The notes: a model not told the origin generated them from the letters alone. DNA of 64,000 nt from UBA8079 sp049601915 (GCA_049601915.1 JBMYRB010000001.1:434001-498000), one strand, 5' to 3'; positions 51,979 through 60,916 are shown, counted from the first letter of the stretch. Made by a program: numbers and translations.

Positions 51979-53466
51979 TCACACCACCAGCGACAGCCCG
52001 AAGAAGACCAGTGCAGACATGATCGCCGCGGCCGGCACGGTGATCACCCAGGCCGCGATGATGGTCAGGAAGTGCGAGCGGCGCACCAGCTTGCGGTGGC
52101 GCACCACCTCGGGCGGCAGTGGATCATTCTCTGCCTCCGCGTTAGCGGCGCCCGACTGGCCGACCATCTCGCGCCGCTTCTTACTGCGCTTGGTGTAATA
52201 TTCGCGGAAGAACCCAACCCCGAAGACGGCGCCGACGGCGATATGCGTCGAGCTGACCGGCAAGCCGAGCCAAGACGCGATGATCACCGTGATCGCCGCC
52301 GCCAGGGCCACGCAGTAGGCGCGCATCGGGTTCATCTTGGTGATTTGGTCGCCGACCATACGAACCAGCTTGGGCCCGTACAGGAAAAGACCGAGGCTGA
52401 TGCCGAATGCGCCGATCGTCATGATCCAGATCGGCACCCCCACCTTGCTAGCGATATCGCCCGACTGGACCGTGCTCAGAATCGCAGCCAACGGGCCAAT
52501 CGCGTTCGCCACGTCGTTGGCGCCGTGGGCAAACGACAGAAGTGCGGCGGAACAAATCAACGGGATACGAAACAGCACTCTGAGCGACTGGTTGCGGTTC
52601 TCCATCCCCTCTGACTGACGGCGGATCAGCGGCCGCATGATCGCCCACACGCCGGCGAAGGTGACCACCGCGATGATCGCGACCGTCCCCGTGTCGGGCT
52701 GCCAGATCCGCTTGAACCCCTTGATGGCGAGATACCAGGCAAACGCACTGGCCATGATCGCCACCAGCATCGGCACCCAGCGACGCGCCGCCGCGATCTT
52801 GTCCTCCTGATAGATCAGGTTGATCTTGATGAAGGCGAGGAACGCCGCGGCGATGAGCCCGCCCAGCAATGGCGAGATGACCCAACTTGCGGCGATCGCA
52901 CCCATCGTGCCCCAGTTGACGAGCTGGAAGCCGACCGCGGCGATGCCCGCCCCCATAACGCCGCCAACAACCGCGTGGGTCGTGGATACCGGTGCCCCGA
53001 CGAGCGTGGCGAGATTGACCCAGAGCGCTGCGGCAATGAGTGCCGACATCATCGCCAGGACGAAGACGCTGGGATCATCCACGAGCGAGGGATCGATGAT
53101 CCCCTTGGAGATGGTGCTGACGACGTCGCCGCCGGCGAGCAGGGCGCCCGCGCTTTCGAAGACGGCGGCAATAACCAGGGCGCCGAACAGGGTCAGCGCC
53201 CGTGCGCCCACCGCCGGACCGACATTGTTGGCCACGTCGTTGGCGCCGATATTCAGGGCCATATAGCCGCCGAGGATGGCGGCAACGACGACGATGGCCG
53301 TGTCCGATGTCACGCCGACCAACGCTGCAGCCAGCAGCGCGGACAGACCAAGGAACACGACGGCGATGCCATGGGCCCCCAGGGTGCCGCCCATCGTCCG
53401 CGTCGCCGCCTCCACGTGAACGATTTTTTCCAGGTCTTTGTCGAGCGATTTCTTAATCAGCCTCAT
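51979..53466 (-). CDS. PiT-family inorganic phosphate transporter
   Basis: 495 residues with about ten or more hydrophobic segments. The duplicated signature GANDVANNVGPAVGARALTL (first half) and FAHGANDVANAIGPLAA (second half) is diagnostic of the PHO4/PiT family, together with WVNLATLVGAPVSTTHAVVG and SWLGLPVSSTHIAVGAVFG. It imports phosphate with a cation. Its start overlaps the end of a NUDIX gene by 14 bases. Confidence 0.94.
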   Translation of the reverse strand: MRLIKKSLDKDLEKIVHVEAATRTMGGTLGAHGIAVVFLGLSALLAAALVGVTSDTAIVVVAAILGGYMALNIGANDVANNVGPAVGARALTLFGALVIAAVFESAGALLAGGDVVSTISKGIIDPSLVDDPSVFVLAMMSALIAAALWVNLATLVGAPVSTTHAVVGGVMGAGIAAVGFQLVNWGTMGAIAASWVISPLLGGLIAAAFLAFIKINLIYQEDKIAAARRWVPMLVAIMASAFAWYLAIKGFKRIWQPDTGTVAIIAVVTFAGVWAIMRPLIRRQSEGMENRNQSLRVLFRIPLICSAALLSFAHGANDVANAIGPLAAILSTVQSGDIASKVGVPIWIMTIGAFGISLGLFLYGPKLVRMVGDQITKMNPMRAYCVALAAAITVIIASWLGLPVSSTHIAVGAVFGVGFFREYYTKRSKKRREMVGQSGAANAEAENDPLPPEVVRHRKLVRRSHFLTIIAAWVITVPAAAIMSALVFFGLSLVV

Positions 53467-53980
53467 AAGCTATCCTTTTATTCGAGCATGAAACTAAGCG
53501 AATGTCCGGCGCATCCCCGCGCGCGGCTGCCAGTTCGGAACATACATTGTGCAGTGTGTCGCCATCGGCGACCTCGGCCAGCAGGCGGGCCAGATTCCGG
53601 TCTTCGACGAGGCCGGCGGCATCGCCAAGCGGAACCCATTGGCGGGAGCGTTTCTTGTCTTCGCTCCATTTGTCCCGGATATCGCCCACCAGCAACGCGA
53701 ATACGAAGACACGGCTGCGCACGACATAGCCCTTGCGCATTTTCTTCTGGTAGGTGAACTCCCCGACGGGCATGGCATGCGCCGTGCCGATCACGCCGGC
53801 TTCTTCGCGCGCTTCGCGCATCGCGGCCGCCGCGTATGTTTCGTGGTGCTTCGGCCAGCCTTTCGGCAGGATCCAGCGTTTCCCCTTGCGCGACGTCACC
53901 AGCATCACCTCGAATCCGCCATCGCGCGGAGTAAAGGGTAGTGCCGCAATCTGTTCGATGCTTTTTTCGGATCGAAACAC
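53453..53980 (-). CDS. NUDIX hydrolase, first of two related copies
   Basis: 175 residues. It starts MFRSEKSIEQIAALPFTPRD and has the Nudix box in the GWPKHHETYAAAAMREAREE segment followed by AGV, with intact Glu and REAREE residues, preceded by RKGKRWILPKG. It resembles small Ap4A/diphosphoinositol-type hydrolases (MutT-like fold), substrate unknown. Its stop lies 14 bases inside the PiT coding frame. A clear relative lies at 57927-58364. Confidence 0.9.
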   Translation of the reverse strand: MFRSEKSIEQIAALPFTPRDGGFEVMLVTSRKGKRWILPKGWPKHHETYAAAAMREAREEAGVIGTAHAMPVGEFTYQKKMRKGYVVRSRVFVFALLVGDIRDKWSEDKKRSRQWVPLGDAAGLVEDRNLARLLAEVADGDTLHNVCSELAAARGDAPDIRLVSCSNKRIAYEAD

Positions 53981-54228
53981 GGGACTTTCTGTACCCCAGC
54001 AACCTTTCGCGCCCTTATAAAAGCGGGTGCGTCAGGCTATCAACATCAAATTAGACGCCGCACCTGTCGCTGGCGGTGGATAAAATAGAGACTCAAATTT
54101 CCGCATCGCCGGGCTGTTCCAAAACGCCTGATCCGTGTAGCCTTCTTATATCTTCGGTCCTCTGAATTCTGCCTGTCAGAGCGGAACGGGCGGCAGGGGG
54201 GAACGAGAAACCACTTCGGAATTCACAC
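53981..54228. promoter_or_regulatory. Divergent region between NUDIX gene and Mo-hydroxylase operon
   Basis: 248 bases between divergent genes. It contains TTATAAAA and ATAAAATA-like AT-rich patches near 54017 and 54082 and a G-rich run at 54194-54202 before the start of the FAD subunit. I see no coding frame or repeat. Confidence 0.35.
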
Positions 54229-55098
54229 ATGACAGATATCCAATATCTGGCGCCGACCTCGCTCGACGATGCGATCAGCGCCTACGCTGCGGCTGATGGC
54301 GCGGGCCGTATCCTGGCCGGCGGCACAGATCTTCTAGTCCAGATGCAGGCGGGCATGGTCGCCCCCGGGCTGATCGTCGACATTAAGAACATCGCCGAGC
54401 TGACAAGCATCGAGGGGTCCGCCGAGAGCGGCTTCGTCGTTGGCGCCGCCGTCTCCGGTGCCGCGCTCGAGAAGCATCCCGGTTTCGCCGCGGCCTGGCC
54501 CGGCGTCCTGGAGGGGCTGAACCTGATCGGCTCGACCCAGATCCAGGGCCGCGCCTCGCTCGGCGGCAACCTGTGCAACGGCTCACCGGCCGCCGACAGC
54601 GTCCCGGCCATGGTCGCCGCGGGCGCGGCCCTCACGGTGCAGGGCCCCGACGGCCGGCGCGAGATCGCGGTCGAGGACGTCCCCACGGGCCCGAGCAAGA
54701 CCAGCCTGAAACCCGGTGAGATCGCCGTCAGCTTCGCCTTCCCGCCCCGCGCGGCCGGCCAGGGCGACGCCTATCTGCGGATGATCCCGCGCACCGAGAT
54801 GGACATCGCCGTCGTCGGCGTGGGCGTCAACCTGACCATCGAAGACGGGGTCTGCACCGCCGCGCGGGTTGGCCTCGGCGCCGTCGCGCCGACGGTGTTG
54901 CTGGTGGCGGACGCCGCCAAGGCGCTGATCGGGTCGAAGCTCGATGACGCCGCCCTCGATGCCGCCGCCGCGGCCTGCAGCGCGGCCTGCAACCCGATCG
55001 ACGACAAGCGCGGCACGATCGATTACCGCACCCGGGTCGCCGGGGTACTCCTGAAGCGCACGGCCGCCATCGCCGCCGAACGCGCCACCAAAGCCTAG
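54229..55098 (+). CDS. Molybdenum hydroxylase, FAD-binding medium subunit (CoxM-like)
   Basis: 289 residues. FAD motifs: RILAGGTDLLVQMQAG near residues 25-40 and STQIQGRASLGGNLCNGSPA followed by ADSVP, with a C-terminal CO-dehydrogenase-type FAD domain including TEMDIAVVGVGVNLTIED. In the xanthine oxidase family this subunit passes electrons from the 2Fe-2S subunit to an acceptor. It is the first of three genes (M, S, L order) 11 bases before the next. Confidence 0.94.
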   Translation: MTDIQYLAPTSLDDAISAYAAADGAGRILAGGTDLLVQMQAGMVAPGLIVDIKNIAELTSIEGSAESGFVVGAAVSGAALEKHPGFAAAWPGVLEGLNLIGSTQIQGRASLGGNLCNGSPAADSVPAMVAAGAALTVQGPDGRREIAVEDVPTGPSKTSLKPGEIAVSFAFPPRAAGQGDAYLRMIPRTEMDIAVVGVGVNLTIEDGVCTAARVGLGAVAPTVLLVADAAKALIGSKLDDAALDAAAAACSAACNPIDDKRGTIDYRTRVAGVLLKRTAAIAAERATKA

Positions 55099-55109
55099 GG
55101 AACCGAACC

Positions 55110-55589
55110 ATGGCAAAACTTCACATCACCACCACCATCAACGGCGAGCCCGAGGAGTTCCTCTGCACACCCGACGAGACCATGCTCGACGTGCTGCGCA
55201 ACCAGCTCGACCTGACCGGCGCCAAGGAAGGCTGCGGCTCGGGCGACTGCGGCGCCTGCTCAATCACCCTGGACGGCACGCTGGTCTGCGCGTGCCTGAT
55301 GCTGGCCGCCGAGGCTGAAGGCAAGGCGATCACCACCATCGAGGGGATGGCCGAGGGCGAGAAGCTGCACCCGCTACAGCAGAAGTTCCTGGAAGAGGCC
55401 GCGCTGCAATGCGGCATCTGCACGCCGGGCATGCTGGTCGCGGCGAGGGCGCTGCTCGACGAGAATCCCGACCCGACCGAGACCGAAGTCCGCTTCTGGC
55501 TGGCCGGCAACCTGTGCCGTTGCACGGGCTATGACAAGATTATCCGGGCGGTGCTCGACACCGCCGCCGAAATGCGGGGAGCTGCCTGA
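55110..55589 (+). CDS. Molybdenum hydroxylase, 2Fe-2S small subunit (CoxS-like)
   Basis: 159 residues. The plant-type ferredoxin cluster lies in KEGCGSGDCGACSITLDG with the fourth Cys in VCACLM. The C-terminal helical cluster has LQCGICTPGMLVAAR and LAGNLCRCTGYDKIIRAVL. Both clusters are intact. It transfers electrons from the molybdenum site to FAD. Its stop overlaps the large-subunit start (TGATG). Confidence 0.96.
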   Translation: MAKLHITTTINGEPEEFLCTPDETMLDVLRNQLDLTGAKEGCGSGDCGACSITLDGTLVCACLMLAAEAEGKAITTIEGMAEGEKLHPLQQKFLEEAALQCGICTPGMLVAARALLDENPDPTETEVRFWLAGNLCRCTGYDKIIRAVLDTAAEMRGAA

Positions 55590-57838
55590 TGAGCGATTCC
55601 AAGAACAAGTGGATTGGTGAGAGCACGATCCGTCCCGACGGAGCCGACAAGGTGACCGGGCGCGCGGCCTTCGCGGCCGATACGACAATGCCCGGCATGA
55701 TCTGGGGCAAGGTGCTGCGCAGCCCCCACGCCCATGCCGTCATCAAGTCCATCGACACGTCCAAGGCCGAGGCCCTGCCCGGCGTAAAGGCGGTGATGAC
55801 GTCGGCGGATATCGTCGACTTCCCGATCGACACGCCTTTTCCCCTGGGCATCCAGGACATGCGCTGGATGTGCCGCAACGTGATGGCGCGGGACAAGGCG
55901 CTGTTCCATGGTCACCCGGTCGCCGCCGTCGCGGCCATGACCGAGGCGATCGCGGCCGAGGCCTGCAAGCTGATCGAGGTGGACTACGAGGTTCTGCCCC
56001 ACGCGATCGAAATCGACGACGCGCTGGCCGACGACGCGCCCATCCTCCATGAGTGGATGGAGTTCGACGGCAAGCCGTCGAATATCGCGGGCACCATCGA
56101 GCACACCAAGGGCGACGTCGAGGCCGGCTTCGCCGAGGCCGATGTCGTCATCGAGCGGAACTTCACGACCCGTCCGGTGCATCAGGGTTATATCGAACCC
56201 CATGCCTGCCTGGTCAGCGTCGCCGCCGACAACAAGACCACCATCTGGTCGTCGAGCCAGGGCCAGTTCATGGTCCGCGCCATGGTGGGGCTGCTCACGG
56301 GTCTCACCCAGAGCGATATTCGCGCCATCCCCGCCGAAATCGGCGGCGGCTTCGGCGGCAAGACGATTGTCTATCTCGAGCCGCTGGCGACCGTGCTGTC
56401 GAAGAAATCCGGCCGGCCGGTGAAGATGACCATGACCCGTGAAGAGGTCATGCGCGCCTCGGGCCCGACCTCGGGCTCCAAGTCCACGATCAAGATCGGC
56501 GTCAAGAAGGACGGCACGATCACGGCGGCCGAAGGCCTCTACTGGCTGCAGGCCGGCGGGCTGCCGGGCGCCCCGGTGCGCGGTGCGGTCGGCTGTGCGC
56601 TGGCCCCCTACGACATCCCCAACGGTCATACGCTGGGATACGACGTGGTCTGCAACCGTTCCAAGGTCGCGGCCTACCGCGCCCCGGGTGCACCGATCGG
56701 CGCCTTCGGGGTCGAGTGCGTGCTCGACGAGCTGGCCGAGGAGATCGGCATGGACCCGTTGGACCTGCGGCTCAAGAACGCCGCACGCGAAGGCACCCAG
56801 GCGGTCCATGGGCCGACATATCCGGTCATGGGTTATTTGGAATCCCTTGAGTCCGCGAAGGTGCACGAGCACTACAACGCACCGCTGGGCCCCAATCAGG
56901 GGCGCGGTGTGGCGAGTGGCTTCTGGTTCAACGCGGGCGGCGAATCCTCCGCCCAGGTGAACATCACCGAGGACGGCAACGTGGTCGTCACCACGGGCCA
57001 TCCGGATATCGGCGGCTCGCGCGCGGGCATCGCCAACATCTGCGCCGAGCTGCTGGGCATCGACTACAAGCGGGTCTCGGTGCTGATCGGCGACACAGCC
57101 ACCATCGGCTTCTCGAACCTGACCGGCGGCAGCCGTGTTCTGTTCGCCTCGTCAATGGTGGTCACGGAATCGACCGGCAAGGTCATCCGCACGCTCTGTG
57201 AGCTGGCCGCCAAGATCTGGGACATCGACCCGGACGCGGTCACCTGGGAAGACGGGGAGGCCCGACCGGCCGGCGCCAACGCGGGCAAGTTCGACCCGCT
57301 CACCCTGGCCGAGCTGGCCGCCCGCGCCAACGAAACCGGCGGCCCGATCGGCGCCGGCTCCCAGGTCAACACGACCGGCGCGGAAGGCGGCTTCGGCACG
57401 CATATCTGCGACGTGGAGGTGGACCCGGAGCTGGGGATCGCCCGGGTGATCCGCTACACCGTGCTCCAGGATGTGGGCCGGGCGGTCCACCCGGCTTATG
57501 TGGAGGGCCAGATGCAGGGCGGTGCGGCCCAAGCCATCGGCTGGGCGCTCAACGAAGAGTATCTCTACGACAAGGACGGCAGGGTCGATAATCCGGGCTT
57601 CCTGGATTACCGCATGCCGGTTGCGTCAGACCTACCGATGCTTGACACCCATATCATCGAAATCCCGAACCCCAAGCACCCCCAGGGCGTGCGCGGGGTC
57701 GGCGAGGTGCCGCTGGTGCCCGGACTGTCGGCGGTGCGCAACGCGGTCTACAACGCCATCGGTATCCGCTTCAACGACCTGCCGCTCTCGCCCCCGCGGG
57801 TGCTGGCGGCCCTGGATGTGCCCAAGGCCGCGGAGTAG
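55589..57838 (+). CDS. Molybdenum hydroxylase, molybdopterin-binding large subunit
   Basis: 749 residues. Family motifs include IRPDGADKVTGRAAFAAD, GGGFGGKTIVYLEPLATVLS, VAAYRAPGAPIGAFGVE, the gating STMP-like region GGSRAGIANICAELLGI and the catalytic Glu in GVRGVGEVPLVPGLSAV. The segment AYRAPGAP differs from the AYxCSFR of true CO dehydrogenase, so it is more likely to hydroxylate an aldehyde, purine, N-heterocycle or aromatic CoA substrate. The true substrate cannot be read from the sequence. Confidence 0.94.
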   Translation: MSDSKNKWIGESTIRPDGADKVTGRAAFAADTTMPGMIWGKVLRSPHAHAVIKSIDTSKAEALPGVKAVMTSADIVDFPIDTPFPLGIQDMRWMCRNVMARDKALFHGHPVAAVAAMTEAIAAEACKLIEVDYEVLPHAIEIDDALADDAPILHEWMEFDGKPSNIAGTIEHTKGDVEAGFAEADVVIERNFTTRPVHQGYIEPHACLVSVAADNKTTIWSSSQGQFMVRAMVGLLTGLTQSDIRAIPAEIGGGFGGKTIVYLEPLATVLSKKSGRPVKMTMTREEVMRASGPTSGSKSTIKIGVKKDGTITAAEGLYWLQAGGLPGAPVRGAVGCALAPYDIPNGHTLGYDVVCNRSKVAAYRAPGAPIGAFGVECVLDELAEEIGMDPLDLRLKNAAREGTQAVHGPTYPVMGYLESLESAKVHEHYNAPLGPNQGRGVASGFWFNAGGESSAQVNITEDGNVVVTTGHPDIGGSRAGIANICAELLGIDYKRVSVLIGDTATIGFSNLTGGSRVLFASSMVVTESTGKVIRTLCELAAKIWDIDPDAVTWEDGEARPAGANAGKFDPLTLAELAARANETGGPIGAGSQVNTTGAEGGFGTHICDVEVDPELGIARVIRYTVLQDVGRAVHPAYVEGQMQGGAAQAIGWALNEEYLYDKDGRVDNPGFLDYRMPVASDLPMLDTHIIEIPNPKHPQGVRGVGEVPLVPGLSAVRNAVYNAIGIRFNDLPLSPPRVLAALDVPKAAE

Positions 57839-57875
57839 GGCGTACCGCGACACACGCGAACATGACCAACAGGAA

Positions 57876-57901
57876 ACGGCCCCTCACGGGGCCGTTTTTC
57901 T
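57876..57901 (+). terminator. Terminator after the Mo-hydroxylase operon
   Basis: A perfect 8-bp stem ACGGCCCC (57876-57883) and GGGGCCGT (57888-57895) with a 4-base loop, followed by TTTTTC. It lies about 38 bases after the large-subunit stop. Confidence 0.9.
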
Positions 57902-57926
57902 TTCCCCCAGCCTTGCGGCCCGGCAC

Positions 57927-58364
57927 CTAGAATTTCAGCGCGGCGTGGGCGGCATCCAGGACGTCCGATCGCTTGCCGTTCAGCTCCCACAGCAGACGCG
58001 CTATGTCCTTGTCGCCGACCCGCCGGCGCTCCCGGCTCGCCCGCTCGGGCCAGTTCGACTGGAGGCGGCACACCACCAAGGGAAAGACCGAGACCTCGCT
58101 GCGGATCCGCTCACCGGAGGCCAGCAGCTTCATATAGACGTAGGACCCGACCGGGTCGGCGTGAATATCACCGACGATCCCTGCTTCCTCCCGGGCCTCG
58201 CGGGCCGCGCCCGCCTCCAGTTTCTCGCCGTCTTCCGGCCAGCCCTTGGGGATCAGCCAGCGGCCGTCGTTGCGCGAGGTGATGAGCACCAGCTTGTAGC
58301 CGGACTCGCCTGCGACGAAGGGCAGGGCAGCGACCTGCTGAATGGTTTTTCCAGATTTTGGCAC
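57927..58364 (-). CDS. NUDIX hydrolase, second copy
   Basis: About 145 residues from a GTG at 58364, chosen because VPKSGKTIQQVAALPF aligns with the start of the first copy (MFRSEKSIEQIAALPF). An ATG at 58448 would add 28 residues but falls close behind the pnp terminator. The Nudix box GWPEDGEKLEAGAAREAREE followed by AGI has the required Glu residues, preceded by RNDGRWLIPKG. It ends HAALKF. Substrate unknown. It is on the opposite strand from, and immediately after, the Mo-hydroxylase operon. Confidence 0.88.
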   Translation of the reverse strand: MPKSGKTIQQVAALPFVAGESGYKLVLITSRNDGRWLIPKGWPEDGEKLEAGAAREAREEAGIVGDIHADPVGSYVYMKLLASGERIRSEVSVFPLVVCRLQSNWPERASRERRRVGDKDIARLLWELNGKRSDVLDAAHAALKF

Positions 58365-58456
58365 GGGGTATCGCCACGCTCGCGACACACTGAAGCGGAC
58401 GACCCTATCCGCACCGTATAACAGCCCGATGACACCCCTGTGGAGCATAACGGGGA

Positions 58457-58486
58457 CAAAAAACGGCCCCGTGAGGGGCCGTTTTC
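58457..58486 (-). terminator. pnp terminator
   Basis: Perfect 8-bp stem ACGGCCCC (58463-58470) and GGGGCCGT (58475-58482) with a 4-base loop. On the minus strand it is followed by a T-run (58462-58457), as expected for a gene transcribed leftward from pnp. It is nearly the same as the terminator at 57876-57901. Confidence 0.88.
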
Positions 58487-58506
58487 GTTTCAGCTTGTCG
58501 CCAGAA

Positions 58507-60708
58507 TTACTCGGCGGCGTCGCGGTCGCGGCGCGGGCGGCGGCGGCGCGGACGATCGTCCCCGTCGCCATCACCGCCACGATCACCACGAGGCTCACGC
58601 GGCGGGCGCGTGTCCTCGAGTTCCTCGCCGGTCTCCTGATCAACGACCCGCATCGACAGCTTGACCTTGCCGCGGTCGTCCATGCCGATGACCTTGACCT
58701 TCACCTCGTCGCCCTCGTTGATCACGTCGGTCACCTGACCCACGCGCTCATTCTTGAGCTCGGAGATGTGGACGAGGCCGTCGCGCGACCCGAAGAAGTT
58801 CACGAAGGCGCCGAAATCGACCACCTTCACGACCTTGCCATCGTAGATCACGCCGACTTCCGGCTCAGCCACGATGGAGGTGATCCAGTCGATCGCCTTC
58901 TGCGCGGCCTCGCCATCGGACGAGGCGACCTTGATCAGGCCCTCATCGTCGATATCCACCTTACAGCCGGTCACTTCGCAGATCTCGCGGATGACCTTGC
59001 CGCCCGTGCCGATCACTTCCCGGATCTTGTCGGTCGGGATCTGCATGGTGGTGATGCGCGGCGCATGCTCGGACAGCTCCACACGGCCGGAGTCGATGGC
59101 GCTGGCCATCTCACCGAGAATGTGAATCCGGCCGTCGCGGGCCTGGTCGAGGGCGATCTCCATGATCTCCTTGGTGATGGACGTGATCTTGATGTCCATC
59201 TGGAGCGAGGTGATGCCCTCATCCGTGCCGGCGACCTTGAAGTCCATGTCACCCAGATGATCCTCGTCACCAAGAATATCCGACAGGACCGCATAGCCGT
59301 CATCTTCCTTGATCAGGCCCATCGCGATGCCCGCGACCGGCGCCTTCAGGGGCACGCCCGCGTCCATCATCGCGAGGGACGAACCGCAGACCGTGGCCAT
59401 CGAGGACGAGCCATTTGATTCGGTGATCTCGGAGACCACGCGGATCGTGTAGGGAAAGTCTTCCTTGGCCGGCAGCAGCGGACGCAGGGCCCGCCAGGCG
59501 AGCTTACCGTGGCCCACTTCGCGGCGCCCGGTGAAGCCGATGCGGCCGGTCTCACCGACCGAATAGGGCGGGAAGTTGTAGTGGAGCAGGAAATGCTCAC
59601 GATACTCGCCCTCGAGCGCATCGATGATCTGCTCGTCCTGGCCGGTGCCCAGGGTGGCCACGACCATCGCCTGGGTCTCACCCCGAGTAAACAGCGCCGA
59701 ACCATGGGAGCGCGGCAGGATCGAGATCTGGCTCTCGATGGCACGCACCGTCTTGGTGTCGCGGCCGTCGATCCGCTCGCCCGTGTCGAGAATGGCGCGG
59801 CGCACCACGTCTTTCTCAAGGGTCTTGAGCGGACCGCTGGCAATCGCGGCCTCTTCTTCGGAGAGCTGCTCGATCACGGCCTTCTTGGCGGCCGAGACCT
59901 TTTCCTGGCGCGCGAGCTTCTCTTTCTCGGTGTAGGCCTCGCGGATGCCGGCCTCGCCGAGCTCGCGAACCTTCGCTTCGAGGTCGAGGACCTCCTGCGG
60001 GGTCTCGCTGACCGGGCGCGGCTCTTTCGCAGCCCGTTCCGCCAGGTCGATGATCACATTGATCACTTCCTGATAGGCTTCATGGCCGAACATCACCGCG
60101 CCGAGCATGATTTCTTCCGTCAGCTCATTGGCCTGGGATTCGACCATCAACACGCCTTCGCTGGTGCCCGCGACGACCAGGTCGAGCGCGGATTCTTCCA
60201 GCTGGTCGGCCGTCGGGTTCAGTACATACTCGCCGTCTATGTAACCGACGCGCGCGGCACCGATCGGGCCCATGAAGGGCATACCCGAAATCGTCAGGGC
60301 TGCCGACGCACCGATCAGCGCCGCGATGTCCGGATCATTCTCCAGATCGTGGCTGACGGTGGTGCAGATCACCTGGGTTTCGTTGCGGTAGCTCTTGTGG
60401 AAGAGCGGGCGGATCGGACGGTCGATCAGGCGCGAGGTGAGAACCTCTTTCTCCGTCGGGCGTCCTTCACGCTTGAAGAAGCCGCCGGGGATCTTGCCCG
60501 CCGCGTAGGTCTTTTCCTGGTAGTGGACGGTGAGCGGGAAGAAATCCAGCCCCTCGCGCGGCGCATGTTCGCCGACCGTGGTGCAGAGCACCGAGGATTC
60601 ACCGTATGTGACGAGTACGGCCCCGTCGGCCTGACGGGCGATATGCCCGGTCTCAAGGATGAGCGGTCGCCCACCCCAATTGATTTCCTTACGAACAATG
60701 TCAAACAT
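58507..60708 (-). CDS. pnp: Polyribonucleotide nucleotidyltransferase (PNPase)
   Basis: 733 residues. Two RNase PH-like domains (TSRLIDRPIRPLFHKSY and GSALFTRGETQAMVVATLG followed later by FPYTIRVVSEITESNGSSSM), a helical linker with YTEKEKLARQEKVSAAK, a KH domain with IPTDKIREVIGTGGKVIREI, and an S1 domain (GVIYDGKVVKVVDFGAFVNF). The tail ends RPRRRRPRRDRDAAE, an Arg-rich extension. It degrades RNA 3' to 5' by phosphorolysis. It follows rpsO, and its 5' leader carries several stem-loops. Confidence 0.97.
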   Translation of the reverse strand: MFDIVRKEINWGGRPLILETGHIARQADGAVLVTYGESSVLCTTVGEHAPREGLDFFPLTVHYQEKTYAAGKIPGGFFKREGRPTEKEVLTSRLIDRPIRPLFHKSYRNETQVICTTVSHDLENDPDIAALIGASAALTISGMPFMGPIGAARVGYIDGEYVLNPTADQLEESALDLVVAGTSEGVLMVESQANELTEEIMLGAVMFGHEAYQEVINVIIDLAERAAKEPRPVSETPQEVLDLEAKVRELGEAGIREAYTEKEKLARQEKVSAAKKAVIEQLSEEEAAIASGPLKTLEKDVVRRAILDTGERIDGRDTKTVRAIESQISILPRSHGSALFTRGETQAMVVATLGTGQDEQIIDALEGEYREHFLLHYNFPPYSVGETGRIGFTGRREVGHGKLAWRALRPLLPAKEDFPYTIRVVSEITESNGSSSMATVCGSSLAMMDAGVPLKAPVAGIAMGLIKEDDGYAVLSDILGDEDHLGDMDFKVAGTDEGITSLQMDIKITSITKEIMEIALDQARDGRIHILGEMASAIDSGRVELSEHAPRITTMQIPTDKIREVIGTGGKVIREICEVTGCKVDIDDEGLIKVASSDGEAAQKAIDWITSIVAEPEVGVIYDGKVVKVVDFGAFVNFFGSRDGLVHISELKNERVGQVTDVINEGDEVKVKVIGMDDRGKVKLSMRVVDQETGEELEDTRPPREPRGDRGGDGDGDDRPRRRRPRRDRDAAE

Positions 60709-60916
60709 CTCTTATCTCTCAACCTGCGTCATCCGTTCGGGCCAACCCCCAACGAATGCCCCGTGCCATCGGGTTCTTCGCGCCGTCACGCAATAAGTTT
60801 TGACGGCGTGTGCACGGATGGTCCGTGCGGGCCAGACCGGGGACACTGGATTGTGTCCGTGGGCCTGTCGTAATGGCGCCGGGCCATGCCCGCACCGGTA
60901 ACAAAGGCAAACGCGA
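60709..60916 (-). ncRNA. Structured leader region of pnp with three perfect stem-loops
   Basis: Three perfect inverted repeats lie upstream of pnp: CGCCGTCA with TGACGGCG (60781-60808, 8 bp, 12-base loop), GCACGGA with TCCGTGC (60812-60828, 7 bp, 3-base loop) and GGACAC with GTGTCC (60841-60858, 6 bp, 6-base loop). They may form the RNase III/PNPase-responsive leader known for enteric pnp. No T-run suits a terminator. Type ncRNA is used only to mark the RNA structure. Confidence 0.5.

Noticed and set aside
55529..57001. 490-residue minus-strand open frame opposite the Mo-hydroxylase large subunit
   Set aside because: It is the complement of a conserved large-subunit frame, with no recognised motifs and His/Arg/Gly-rich composition.
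55589..57838. Form I CO dehydrogenase (coxL)
   Set aside because: The AYxCSFR motif is absent; the equivalent segment is AYRAPGAP.
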